From contig JAPWKC010000004.1 of assembly GCA_028283725.1 (NCBI GenBank), forward strand, positions 620,001 to 684,000: a DNA stretch of 64,000 bases. Direction: 5' to 3'. Positions 32,504 to 41,763 of this stretch are shown piece by piece (the first letter of the stretch is position 1; each line of letters opens with the position of its first letter). Made by a program: the position numbers and the translations under genes. Below the pieces are notes generated by a model. That model was not told the origin of the DNA. It ran no database searches and saw only the letters and a program-made list of their open reading frames with translations. This DNA is from Neorhizobium sp. (GTDB lineage Bacteria; Pseudomonadota; Alphaproteobacteria; Rhizobiales; Rhizobiaceae).

Positions 32504-32533
32504 CCGATATCAACCAGACCGATATCAACCAGA
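32504..32533. repeat. Perfect 2 x 15-bp tandem repeat
   Basis: CCGATATCAACCAGA CCGATATCAACCAGA between sugar transferase and phosphomannomutase genes. Confidence 0.9.
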
Positions 32534-32706
32534 AATGACGCCGTCTTGCATAAAGACCTGCGGCTGGTCGCCCATATCATCGATGTTGATAGCCTCTTGG
32601 CTTTTTGCCGTTTTGCACCGCATAGTGGCATTAACCTTGCATCACGGATTTTCAGCCGTTTGCCCGGTGGTCATCGTATAGTCGATCAAAGGCTAAGGGG
32701 CGCGTC

Positions 32707-34155
32707 ATGAAGTTCGGAACAAGCGGTCTTCGGGGCCTGGTGGTCGATCTGGAGGGGCGCATATCTGCCATTTACGCGACGGCATTTGCGCGGCACATGA
32801 TGGAGACGGGTGCGGCACTGCCGGGAAACCGGATTGCCGTCGGCCGTGATTTCCGTCCATCAAGCCCGGGCATTGCCGCGACCTGCGTCGGCGCATTGCA
32901 GCGGGCGGGCCTTCAGCCGGTCGATTGCGGGGCGATTTCCACTCCGGCCCTCGCCCTTTTTGCCCGCCGGTCCGGAATTGCCGCGGTGATGGTGACCGGT
33001 TCGCATATTCCTGCCGACCGCAACGGCATCAAGTTCTACAGGCCCGACGGGGAAATCGACAAGACGGACGAAGGCCGGATCATGGCGATTGCCGACGCGC
33101 TGACAAGCGATGAGGCGGCCGGCCTGGTTATCGACATTTCGCCAGCAGACGCACCCGACACCAAGGCGCTTGCCGAACAACTGTTCCTCGCCAGAAATAC
33201 GGGGTTACTGGCATCCAGCGCGCTTTCCGGCCTCAGGATCGGGGTCTATCAGCATTCGACAGTGGCCCGCGAGATGCTGGTCGACGTGCTCACGTCTTAT
33301 GGCGCCAAGGTCGTGCCACTTGGCCATTCCGATACATTCATCCCTGTCGATACAGAGGCGGTTTCGGAAGAGACCGTGCGACTTCTCAAAGGCTGGGCAG
33401 GCGAATACGAGCTTGATTGCATCGTTTCCGCCGATGGCGATGGGGACCGGCCTCTGGTCGCCGACGAAAGGGGCATGCCGCTGCGAGGCGATCTTCTGGG
33501 CCTCATCGCGGCACGCTTTCTCGGCGCGAAAACTCTTGTCACACCTGTCACCTCCAATTCCGCCATCGAGACCGCTGGGCCATTCGACGTGGAGCGAACA
33601 CGTGTCGGCTCGCCATTCGTCATCGCCGGCATGAGCGAAGCGGAGGCTGCGGGCAAGGGTCCGGTCGTCGGTTTCGAGGCCAATGGCGGAACATTGGTCG
33701 GCGCAGGTTTTCACGTTCGCGACTCGTCGCTCGATGCCCTGCCCACGCGAGACAGTTTCCTGCCGATCCTGGCCGTGCTTCAGCTGGCAGCCGAACGGGG
33801 GGAGCCGCTCTCCGCCGTGGCAGCAAGTTTCGGCCTTGCCCATGCATTGGCAGACCGGATCGAGAATTTTCCTGTTACCGTCAGCGCGGCGCTGATGGCG
33901 CAGTTGCAAGCGTCTCCGCAAGCGCTCAGTGCGTTTCTCGCGCCGATCGGAACGGTGGCCGGCACGACCGATATCGACGGGCTGCGTATTTCTCTATCCG
34001 ACGGGCGGATCCTGCATTTGAGACCATCGGGCAACGCGCCGGAAATGCGTTGCTATGTGGAAGCAAAAAACGAGGCGCAGGCCCGGGCGCTCTTGGCCCA
34101 AGGTCTCGCACGTATCGAAGAGTGGGCGAAAACGTCCGAGGCACTCACACAATGA
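32707..34155 (+). CDS. manB: Phosphomannomutase
   Basis: 482 aa; FGTSGLRGLV, VTGSHIPADRNGIKFY, SADGDGDRPLVADE, RPSGNAPEMRCYVEA. Confidence 0.92.
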   Translation: MKFGTSGLRGLVVDLEGRISAIYATAFARHMMETGAALPGNRIAVGRDFRPSSPGIAATCVGALQRAGLQPVDCGAISTPALALFARRSGIAAVMVTGSHIPADRNGIKFYRPDGEIDKTDEGRIMAIADALTSDEAAGLVIDISPADAPDTKALAEQLFLARNTGLLASSALSGLRIGVYQHSTVAREMLVDVLTSYGAKVVPLGHSDTFIPVDTEAVSEETVRLLKGWAGEYELDCIVSADGDGDRPLVADERGMPLRGDLLGLIAARFLGAKTLVTPVTSNSAIETAGPFDVERTRVGSPFVIAGMSEAEAAGKGPVVGFEANGGTLVGAGFHVRDSSLDALPTRDSFLPILAVLQLAAERGEPLSAVAASFGLAHALADRIENFPVTVSAALMAQLQASPQALSAFLAPIGTVAGTTDIDGLRISLSDGRILHLRPSGNAPEMRCYVEAKNEAQARALLAQGLARIEEWAKTSEALTQ

Positions 34156-34181
34156 CGAAACAGTGACCGGAGCAGGTGCAT

Positions 34182-35609
34182 ATGGCTGAAAAAATCATTC
34201 CCGTGATCATGGCCGGTGGCAAGGGAACCCGCCTGTGGCCGCTGTCACGGGCAAGTGCGCCCAAGCAATTCATCCAGTTCATCGGTGACAAGACGCTGTT
34301 TCAGGCGACGCTGCTGCGGGTGTCCGACAAGGCGCTTTACGAGCCGCCGATCGTTATCACCAACGAGGATTTTCGCTTTCTGGTGGCCGAGCAGGCGCGG
34401 GAACTCAATCTGACGCTCTCCGGCATTCTTCTGGAGCCGATGGCGCGCAACACGGCTCCGGCCGTGGCTGCGGCTGCGATCGTCGTTTCCCAACAATTCG
34501 GCGAGGATGCCGTCTTGCAGGTTCTCGCGTCGGATCACGAGATCATCGCCGACGAGCGGTATTTCGAGGCGATCGCCACCGCCAAGCGCACTGCCGACCT
34601 TCAAAAACTCGTGACCTTCGGCATTCGACCGACGGAGCCTGCCACCGGCTATGGCTATATCGAGATCGGCGAAGGCCTTCCGTCGGGCGCCAATTCGGTG
34701 AAACGTTTCGTCGAGAAGCCCGCCTTGCCGCAGGCAGAAGCGATGCTTTCAGCCGGCAGTTTCGTCTGGAATTCCGGGATCTTCATGTTCCAGGCCGGAT
34801 TGATGCTGGAAGAAATGAAGCGCTATGCGCCGGCTGTGTTGAAAGCCGTGACGGCTTCGGTGAGCAAGGCAACGAAGGATCTCGATTTCATACGGCTGGA
34901 TGCAGAGAGCTTTGCCGCCTGCCCGGATATTTCGGTCGACTATGCCATCATGGAAAAGACGGGAAATGCGGCCGTCGTGCCCTCCTCCTTCGCGTGGTCG
35001 GATATGGGCAGCTGGGATGCGGTGTGGAAACTCGGCGAGCGGGACGAGGCCGGCAATGTCGCCTCCGGCAACGCCACACTCGTCAATACGAAGAACTCGC
35101 TGGTCATGTCGCGCACCAGCCATCTCGCCGTGCAGGGCCTGGATGGCGTTGCGGTGATTGCCAGCGAGGACGCCGTCTATGTCGGCCGACTGGATGAGAG
35201 CCAGAATGTCGGCAAGCTTGTTCAGCTCCTCGGCCAGCAGAAGGCGACGGCGCCGCTCACCCAGACGCACCCGACATCCTATCGGCCATGGGGCGGCTAT
35301 ACGTCCATCCTCAACGGCGACCGTTTCCAGGTGAAGCGGCTGTTCGTCACGCCGGGCAAGAAACTGTCATTGCAGAAGCACCACCACCGTTCCGAACACT
35401 GGATCTGCGTGCGCGGCACTGCCGAGGTGACGATCGGCGACAAGATCCTGACGGTTCGGGAAAACGAGTCCGTCTACATTCCACAGGGCGAGGTGCACCG
35501 GCTCGCCAATCCCGGCAAGATCCTGCTCGAAATGATCGAGGTCCAGACCGGGTCCTATCTCGGGGAGGACGATATCATCCGTATCGTCGACGAATTCGGC
35601 CGGGGGTGA
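34182..35609 (+). CDS. manC: Mannose-1-phosphate guanylyltransferase / mannose-6-phosphate isomerase
   Basis: VIMAGGKGTRLWPLSRASAPKQFIQFIGDKTLFQATLLR; C-terminal cupin RPWGGYTSILNGDRFQVKRLFVTPGKKLSLQKHHHRSEHW. Confidence 0.95.
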   Translation: MAEKIIPVIMAGGKGTRLWPLSRASAPKQFIQFIGDKTLFQATLLRVSDKALYEPPIVITNEDFRFLVAEQARELNLTLSGILLEPMARNTAPAVAAAAIVVSQQFGEDAVLQVLASDHEIIADERYFEAIATAKRTADLQKLVTFGIRPTEPATGYGYIEIGEGLPSGANSVKRFVEKPALPQAEAMLSAGSFVWNSGIFMFQAGLMLEEMKRYAPAVLKAVTASVSKATKDLDFIRLDAESFAACPDISVDYAIMEKTGNAAVVPSSFAWSDMGSWDAVWKLGERDEAGNVASGNATLVNTKNSLVMSRTSHLAVQGLDGVAVIASEDAVYVGRLDESQNVGKLVQLLGQQKATAPLTQTHPTSYRPWGGYTSILNGDRFQVKRLFVTPGKKLSLQKHHHRSEHWICVRGTAEVTIGDKILTVRENESVYIPQGEVHRLANPGKILLEMIEVQTGSYLGEDDIIRIVDEFGRG

Positions 35610-36174
35610 GGCCATAACCACAGGTCACGAGGCGGGCACGGGACGGTTTCAATCCTGCCGTATGTGCTCGTCGTTCGGATCGGCCGGGATCGGCAGAAGC
35701 GCTGTTTCAGGCCGCGGGGGTTTTAAACCGACGTGATCGCACGGCGCAGATGCCGAACAACGCAGCGCCCGGCGCGTTCGCCTGGTACTGGTAGCTCTTC
35801 GATATGAGGCGCCGGCGCCGATGGATCCCGGCGGCGCTTCGGTCGCGATCGGAAACGAGGCGGCCTGGACGGAGCCGGGTGGCGTCGATTGCAGCGCAAT
35901 GGCACATCGGCCATAATGCGCCTGGCTTTACGGCGCGACGGCGGCAATCGGCCATGACGTTACGTCAATATCCTTTGAAGGGCGCAGGCGCCCCGCTTGC
36001 AAGGACGTCAAGGTGCCCGTGGGCATCATGCGCCTTCCCCAGCGACAATGGGCCCGCGAAGCGCATTTTTCCTGTTCTGAAATGCCGAAGAGCGCATGTT
36101 TTCGCTGCAATTCCCGTCCGGTTTTCGAGACGATTTCCCGGTTCGGCAGAATCACGGTGAGCAGGACACATCCG

Positions 36175-36906
36175 TCACCGCGTGGAGACATCAGCTTTCG
36201 GAAATCCCTTGTCGGAAAGCTGCGCCCGCCGCGCCGGAGCAAGATTGGTCAATGTATCCGCAACGATACGATCCAGTTCCGGTGGCAGATCCGACAAAAG
36301 TGCGGAGAGCTGGGCGATGGGGGCCTGCTCGAGAAGATTGCGGATGTCGGAGCGGATGGCGGAATCGGCTGGTCCGGTGATTGATGGACCGACCCGTTTC
36401 CAGTGGCTCAGGCGCAAGGCGATGGCATCGAGATCGGCTGGCCCATAGGCCTGCGACATCTGCATGTCGGCGATTTGCGCAGAAACCGGGCCACCGAGGA
36501 GCCATGTCAGGACGGCGCGGCGCTGCCAGAGGCGGCTGTCCGTCGGCAAACAGGACAGAGCATGATCAAGGGCTGGCGCGAGCGCCCGGACGGATGCTTT
36601 CCAGGCCTCATCCCCGCCCGACACCTGTCCGATACGCCGGCGAATTTCAACCTGTTGCAGCCGCACCGCTATCTCTGCCTCGACAATGTCGGATCGGCAC
36701 GTCACCGGGCGATTGGGCAGATCGGCACTGAAGCGAAGGACGGCATCATCGGATACCGGCTGGCCGCGCGCCATGAGAGTGCTGAGGCGTAGATAGGGTG
36801 TATAGCGGGCGGTCAGCCATATCTGCCCGGCCGCAAAAGCAAGGAGGCCGAGCGAGGAGATGACAAGCAGCGCTCGGCAGATGCGGCTCCACGGATCATC
36901 AGGCAT
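36175..36906 (-). CDS. Hypothetical single-pass membrane protein coupled to the Wzc-like gene
   Basis: 243 aa; N-terminal TM (ALLVISSLGLLAFAAGQIWLTA); start overlaps the upstream kinase gene stop by 8 nt. Confidence 0.7.
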   Translation of the reverse strand: MPDDPWSRICRALLVISSLGLLAFAAGQIWLTARYTPYLRLSTLMARGQPVSDDAVLRFSADLPNRPVTCRSDIVEAEIAVRLQQVEIRRRIGQVSGGDEAWKASVRALAPALDHALSCLPTDSRLWQRRAVLTWLLGGPVSAQIADMQMSQAYGPADLDAIALRLSHWKRVGPSITGPADSAIRSDIRNLLEQAPIAQLSALLSDLPPELDRIVADTLTNLAPARRAQLSDKGFPKADVSTR

Positions 36907-39172
36907 CGTCGCGGTAGTAGGCCGTATAGCGTGACACGTAATAATCCGACGAGCCGTATTCGCGATAGAGCTTCATCTTGTCGGTATCGACCTTGTTGAG
37001 CACGACGCCGACACATCGGTTGGCGATCTGCGGCTCGGCGGCCAGCGTGTCCCGCACGACCCGCCGGGAGGTCGCCCCCCACTCCACCACCATCACGAAA
37101 CCATCCATCTTGCCGGCAATCGCCCGGGCATCGACGACCGGGCCGAGGGGAGGAAGATCGAGAATGATATAGTCGAATTCCGATCCGACCTCCGCCAGAA
37201 GCTTCATCATCTGCGGCGATGCCAGCAATTCCGACGAATGCGGCACCCGGCGCTTGACGACCGCCGGAATGAATTTAAGCCCCGACCCTTCTGCCGAAAG
37301 CATGACGGAGGCCGCGGAGCGCCCTTCGATCAGAACTTCCAGAAGGCCAGCCTCGGCATGCTGCGCAAGGGCGCGGGTCGCGCCCGGATTGCGCAGATCG
37401 GCATCGATCAGCAGCGTGCGGGCGCTCATCGCAAGCGTCTGGGCAAGATTGACGGCGACCGTGGACTTGCCTTCTCCCGGCAGAACGGAGACGACACCCA
37501 AAACCTTATGCGGCTTCACCACATGAAGATCCGCTGCAATCCGGGCGCTGCGCATGGTTTCCGCGAAGGACGACAAAGGGTGTTCGGTGGCAAAGCGCGA
37601 CAGGGCATTGCGGGAATGGATGACGCCCGGCGATGGCTCGACATCGGCGTCTTTCGCCTCGCGATCGTCGATGCGCGGCACCGACCCGAGATATTCGAGA
37701 TCGAGGACGTCTCGCACCTGTTCGCCGGTCCGGAAGAAGCGATCGCGAAACTCGCGGTAAGCGGCACCGGCAGAGCCGGCCAGCCCGCCCAAAAGCAGGC
37801 AGGCGGCAAGCACAAGCGCCTTTTTCGGCTCGCTCGGATCGTTGGGCGCAACGGCACGGGTGATGATTCGCGCCTCGGTGATCGGGAAGGATTGCTGCTG
37901 AACCGCTTCCTGATAACGCTGCAGGAAGGTCTGGTAGAGGTTCTTGTAGGTTTCGGCGCTCCGCTCCAGTTCGCGCAGCTGAACCTGGGTCTCGCTCGCC
38001 GCGACACTGACCTTGGTCGCATTCTCGACGCCGAGAAGGATCTGCTTTTCGCGTGAGCGGGCGACATCGAGCTCGCTCTGGTAGCTTTCGGCGATACGCC
38101 CGAGCTCGTCGAACATCAGCCGTGTGTATTCGGCCATTTCCTGGCGCAGGCGGATGGCCTGGATATGCCCCTCACCCAGCCGCTTGCTGATGTCGGCCTC
38201 GCGCTTGGAGGCATCGAGATATTTCTCCCGCATGCTGTTGATCACCGAACTATCCAGCGCGTCGGCCACGATCGCATCGGTGCGGCCGCTGTCGATGATG
38301 GAACGGATGCGCTCGTATTTTGCCGTCGCCCGGGCCGTGTCGGCGCGCGCCACGATCAGGCCGCTGTTCAGCTCCGTCAGCTGCTGATCGGAAACAAGCT
38401 GGTCATTGGCGACCACCAGACCGTTCGCGGCGCGGAACTTCTGAACCGCAAGATCCGATTCCAGCGACCGCTGGCGCAATTCTTCGATGCGCTGCTGCAG
38501 CCATTCGCCGGCCCGCTTCGTCGCATCGTATTTCGCATCGAGCTTGTCGGTGAGATAGCCATCGGCCAAGGACGAGGCGATGGCAGCCGCCAGCTGCGGC
38601 GAGGTGGAGGTCACCGAGATATCGAGAACATAGGAGCGGCCGACGCGGGCGATGGTCGTGGCACTTTCGAGACGCCCGAGCGCCAGACGCCGCTTGACGG
38701 CGACGGGATCCAGCAGATCGTCGGCATCATCACCGAACCAACGACGCGGATCGACCGTCGATTTCAGCCATGACACCGTATCGCCAAGAAGCGTCGCGGC
38801 GCCGCCCATGAATTCGACATTGTCCGCAAGCGCCAGCTTATCGATGACCGCAAGCCCGATGGTTTCGGATTTCAGCAATTCGACCTGGCTGAGGACCGAG
38901 GATTCGTCGTCCAGTACGCCACCGATCGTCGACAGCTGCTCGACGACCTGACTGTTGCTGCGGTCGATCATGACGCTGGTATGCGCCGTGTATTTCGGCA
39001 CGGCAACCAGCAGGTAGCAGAGGCCGAGGCCGACAAAAACGACCGTGGTGACAAGCACGAAACGCCATTGCCGGCGACTGGCGGCAAGCAGCCGGTCCAG
39101 ATCCAGACGCGGCGCCTCCGCTACGGGACCGGTGTCCTCATGATTGGCGATAATCATCGGTCTCGGGTTCAT
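36899..39172 (-). CDS. Polysaccharide co-polymerase / BY-kinase (Wzc/ExoP-like)
   Basis: Wzz-like N-terminus, Walker A VVSVLPGEGKSTVAVNLAQTLA, DYIILDLPPLGPVVDARAI, Tyr-rich C-terminus YREYGSSDYYVSRYTAYYRDDA; start MNPRPMIIANHED. Confidence 0.92.
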   Translation of the reverse strand: MNPRPMIIANHEDTGPVAEAPRLDLDRLLAASRRQWRFVLVTTVVFVGLGLCYLLVAVPKYTAHTSVMIDRSNSQVVEQLSTIGGVLDDESSVLSQVELLKSETIGLAVIDKLALADNVEFMGGAATLLGDTVSWLKSTVDPRRWFGDDADDLLDPVAVKRRLALGRLESATTIARVGRSYVLDISVTSTSPQLAAAIASSLADGYLTDKLDAKYDATKRAGEWLQQRIEELRQRSLESDLAVQKFRAANGLVVANDQLVSDQQLTELNSGLIVARADTARATAKYERIRSIIDSGRTDAIVADALDSSVINSMREKYLDASKREADISKRLGEGHIQAIRLRQEMAEYTRLMFDELGRIAESYQSELDVARSREKQILLGVENATKVSVAASETQVQLRELERSAETYKNLYQTFLQRYQEAVQQQSFPITEARIITRAVAPNDPSEPKKALVLAACLLLGGLAGSAGAAYREFRDRFFRTGEQVRDVLDLEYLGSVPRIDDREAKDADVEPSPGVIHSRNALSRFATEHPLSSFAETMRSARIAADLHVVKPHKVLGVVSVLPGEGKSTVAVNLAQTLAMSARTLLIDADLRNPGATRALAQHAEAGLLEVLIEGRSAASVMLSAEGSGLKFIPAVVKRRVPHSSELLASPQMMKLLAEVGSEFDYIILDLPPLGPVVDARAIAGKMDGFVMVVEWGATSRRVVRDTLAAEPQIANRCVGVVLNKVDTDKMKLYREYGSSDYYVSRYTAYYRDDA

Positions 39173-39320
39173 CCGGTCATCCGTTCGAAGCGTCCGTTCA
39201 AGGCGCCCGGCGACCACCAGGGCCATGGGCAGGTTCAGGGTCGAGCGAGGTGCGGCGGGGCCATGCAAATCACGGCCACGCCTCGATTTCACCCGACGGA
39301 GAGTGCACGCGGGCCGAAGG

Positions 39321-40151
39321 TCAGAGCCGGACGATAGGGCTCGTATCGACCGTGCCGGTGCCCGAGCCGCTGCTGCCATTGTTATTGCTGCTTCTGCCAC
39401 TGCCGCTTGCACCGCTGAAGGAGCCGGTGCCGCTGGCAATGCCGGTGCCGCCGGCCGTTCCACCGGTCGTACCGCTCGATGTGGCCGAACTTCCGCCGGT
39501 GCCGCCGCCTGCCGTACTTCCCGCTCCGCCGATTGCCGATGTCTGTGCCCCGCCGCCGGTCAGGCCGCCTGCCGGACCGAGATCGGCCGTGGCTGGCACC
39601 TGCGTCTGATTGGCGGCCGGCGTGGCAAGCGCCAGTGCCTGCTGGGCATTGGACAAGGCCGGATTTGCGGCGACTGCGACCTGAATGGCACGCTGTGCCT
39701 CCAGATTCTGTGCCGCGGCAAAATCGGCCGCTGCGGCATTGGCTCCGGCAACGATTGCCGAAAGCTGCTGCGACGTGATCCCCGGAATGGAGCCGACGGT
39801 GTTCAGCCCGGCAAGAACTTCCGACAGCTGGCCGTTTTGCGCTGCGACCGCCAGAAGCTGCTGGATGCGCTGCTTCAGCGCATCGCCGACCACCGGAACG
39901 CTGGCAATATAGGCTGCCGGATTGCTGACGAATGCCTGCACGTCGGCGGCAGTCACGGCAGCCGGTGCCGAGGCAACGCCCGGCCCGGTCGGGCTTGGTG
40001 CACCTGGACTAGCTGGCCCTGGATTGTTCGAGACTGGATTGCTCGGTGCAGGGCCGTTCGGGACGGGGCTGTTCTGGGCATAGGCGGCAGAAGCAAGCGG
40101 CACCAGCAGCGCGCCTGCAATCGAAACAATAAGCATCGCACGGTTTTGCAT
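39321..40151 (-). CDS. Secreted Pro/Gly/Ser-rich protein of unknown function in EPS cluster
   Basis: Signal peptide MQNRAMLIVSIAGALLVPLASAAYAQ; Pro-rich pentapeptide repeats; Ala/Gln-rich helical core; Gly/Ser/Thr-rich C-terminus. Confidence 0.7.
   Translation of the reverse strand: MQNRAMLIVSIAGALLVPLASAAYAQNSPVPNGPAPSNPVSNNPGPASPGAPSPTGPGVASAPAAVTAADVQAFVSNPAAYIASVPVVGDALKQRIQQLLAVAAQNGQLSEVLAGLNTVGSIPGITSQQLSAIVAGANAAAADFAAAQNLEAQRAIQVAVAANPALSNAQQALALATPAANQTQVPATADLGPAGGLTGGGAQTSAIGGAGSTAGGGTGGSSATSSGTTGGTAGGTGIASGTGSFSGASGSGRSSNNNGSSGSGTGTVDTSPIVRL
39991..40080. repeat. 15-bp tandem repeat array, 6 degenerate units, in the secreted protein gene
   Basis: GGACTAGCTGGCCCT / GGATTGTTCGAGACT / GGATTGCTCGGTGCA / GGGCCGTTCGGGACG / GGGCTGTTCTGGGCA. 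Confidence 0.75.
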
Positions 40152-40214
40152 GTTCGACCTCACTTGGCTCCCAAACGGGGCTCAAAAAACTGGGCTCAAA
40201 AAAGCTGCGCTCTG

Positions 40215-40252
40215 GAACTGGTCTCCAGAGGCAGAGCTCTGGAGACCAGTTC
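40215..40252. promoter_or_regulatory. Perfect 16-bp inverted repeat (6-nt loop), terminator/attenuator candidate
   Basis: GAACTGGTCTCCAGAG-GCAGAG-CTCTGGAGACCAGTTC; T6 tracts follow on the minus strand. Confidence 0.8.
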
Positions 40253-40437
40253 GACGGACTTCGCTCAAGACTTACAATCGATGGCATCGGGCGCTGACGC
40301 CCGCATCTCCGCCCCGACGCCGAAGCATATGTGCAGATTATCTTTTATGACTATATATCATATTACAATCGATCCGCCTGTTTCGGCAAGTCCCGATCGT
40401 GCATTTACCTTAATGCCCGGCCGGCAACGCCCAGCCG

Positions 40438-41622
40438 TTACTGATTGCGAAGCGTGTCATGCGTATCGACGATGTCGCGTGTCGATGAGGTGATCGAGTT
40501 GACGATGGTGAGGAACTTCACGAGCTCCACCGCGTCGGCGGTCGAGACGTAAATGACGTCCTTGTTCTGCATCGGGAATTTCTGCACGGCGAAGAACGCG
40601 GCCGGATCGCGCAGGTTGGCCCGGAAGATGACCGGAACCGTGTCGCCTGAGAAACGCGACGTATCGACGCCGAGGCTCTTCAGCATGCTGCGATCGACCG
40701 TACGATAGAGGAGTACGGAACGGGGTTCCGCCTTGTCGTCGAGCAGCCCGCCGGCCTTGGCCAGGGCCTCGCCGAGCGACAGATTGGAATCGTCGAAATC
40801 GTAACGTCCACTTTGCCCCGTCACCCCGAAGGCGAGGAAGGTGCGCCGGTCACGATTGACGAAGATCGTATCGCCCGGCTGAACATAGATATTCTCACGC
40901 GGCGTGCCGCTCAGCGTGTTGTAGGAGACGGTGACGCTGCGACCGCCGCGCTGGAGCGTTACCGTGGTTTCGTCGCCCGGAGAACTCAGGCCACCGGCTT
41001 CCGAAATCACGTCGATGACCCGTTCGCCGGCAGGGCTGAGCTCGACCTTCTTCGGCTCTTTCACGTCGCCGAGCACGGACGCTTCCATCGACCGGTTGGT
41101 CAGCGTGGAAATCACCACCTGCGGCTCGATGGCGCGATTGGCCAGCCGCTGCGCGATATCCGTCTGCACCGCGTCGATCGAGCGTTCGGATGCCCTCACC
41201 TTGCCGGCATAGGGAATGCTCAGCATGCCGTCACGGCCGATCGTCTGGGGCGGAAGGGTGATGTAGTTCCCCGGCCGCGAACCGGCATCGGCGGGAATGA
41301 AAAGACCACCCGCCTGCGCTTCGAAGACCGAGACCTGCACGACATCGCCAACGCCCAGCACGATATTGGGTGGGCCGCCGCGGCCGCCACCAAAGCTGCC
41401 GCGCGCACTTTGCGGCGCCTTGTCGGCGACCAGCGCCAGGACGGACTTGTTGATATCGACGAGCGCGTAATCAACCCCGACCTTCTTGTCGGCCGAGGCG
41501 ACCTTGACCGTGGCATCCGCCTCGACAGCTCTCGGATCAGGCCCCGAACGGGGAAGCCCCGTGCAACCCGAAATAATAGATAAAGTAGAAATTATTAAAG
41601 TAGCTTTTCGTGAAATAGACAT
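40438..41622 (-). CDS. Outer-membrane polysaccharide export lipoprotein (OPX, Wza/ExoF-like, SLBB domains)
   Basis: Lipobox-like IISTLSIISGC; LGVGDVVQVSVFEA, ENIYVQPGDTIFV; start at 41622. Confidence 0.88.
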   Translation of the reverse strand: MSISRKATLIISTLSIISGCTGLPRSGPDPRAVEADATVKVASADKKVGVDYALVDINKSVLALVADKAPQSARGSFGGGRGGPPNIVLGVGDVVQVSVFEAQAGGLFIPADAGSRPGNYITLPPQTIGRDGMLSIPYAGKVRASERSIDAVQTDIAQRLANRAIEPQVVISTLTNRSMEASVLGDVKEPKKVELSPAGERVIDVISEAGGLSSPGDETTVTLQRGGRSVTVSYNTLSGTPRENIYVQPGDTIFVNRDRRTFLAFGVTGQSGRYDFDDSNLSLGEALAKAGGLLDDKAEPRSVLLYRTVDRSMLKSLGVDTSRFSGDTVPVIFRANLRDPAAFFAVQKFPMQNKDVIYVSTADAVELVKFLTIVNSITSSTRDIVDTHDTLRNQ

Positions 41623-41763
41623 GCGCCCCGCCATCTCGTTTCCCACGAAAAAGTTACAACATGTCATCTTTTAAACAAACATTTTCAGGTTTTTTTACCC
41701 TTAATGTAACTAGCAATCATATATTATGTTGCAATATCGCAACAAATATTGCCCATCGCGGCC

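Noticed and set aside
35610-36174. Small ORFs in the convergent gap between manC and the 243-aa protein
   Set aside because: Arg/Pro-rich translations in several frames, none with supporting motif or ribosome-site evidence.
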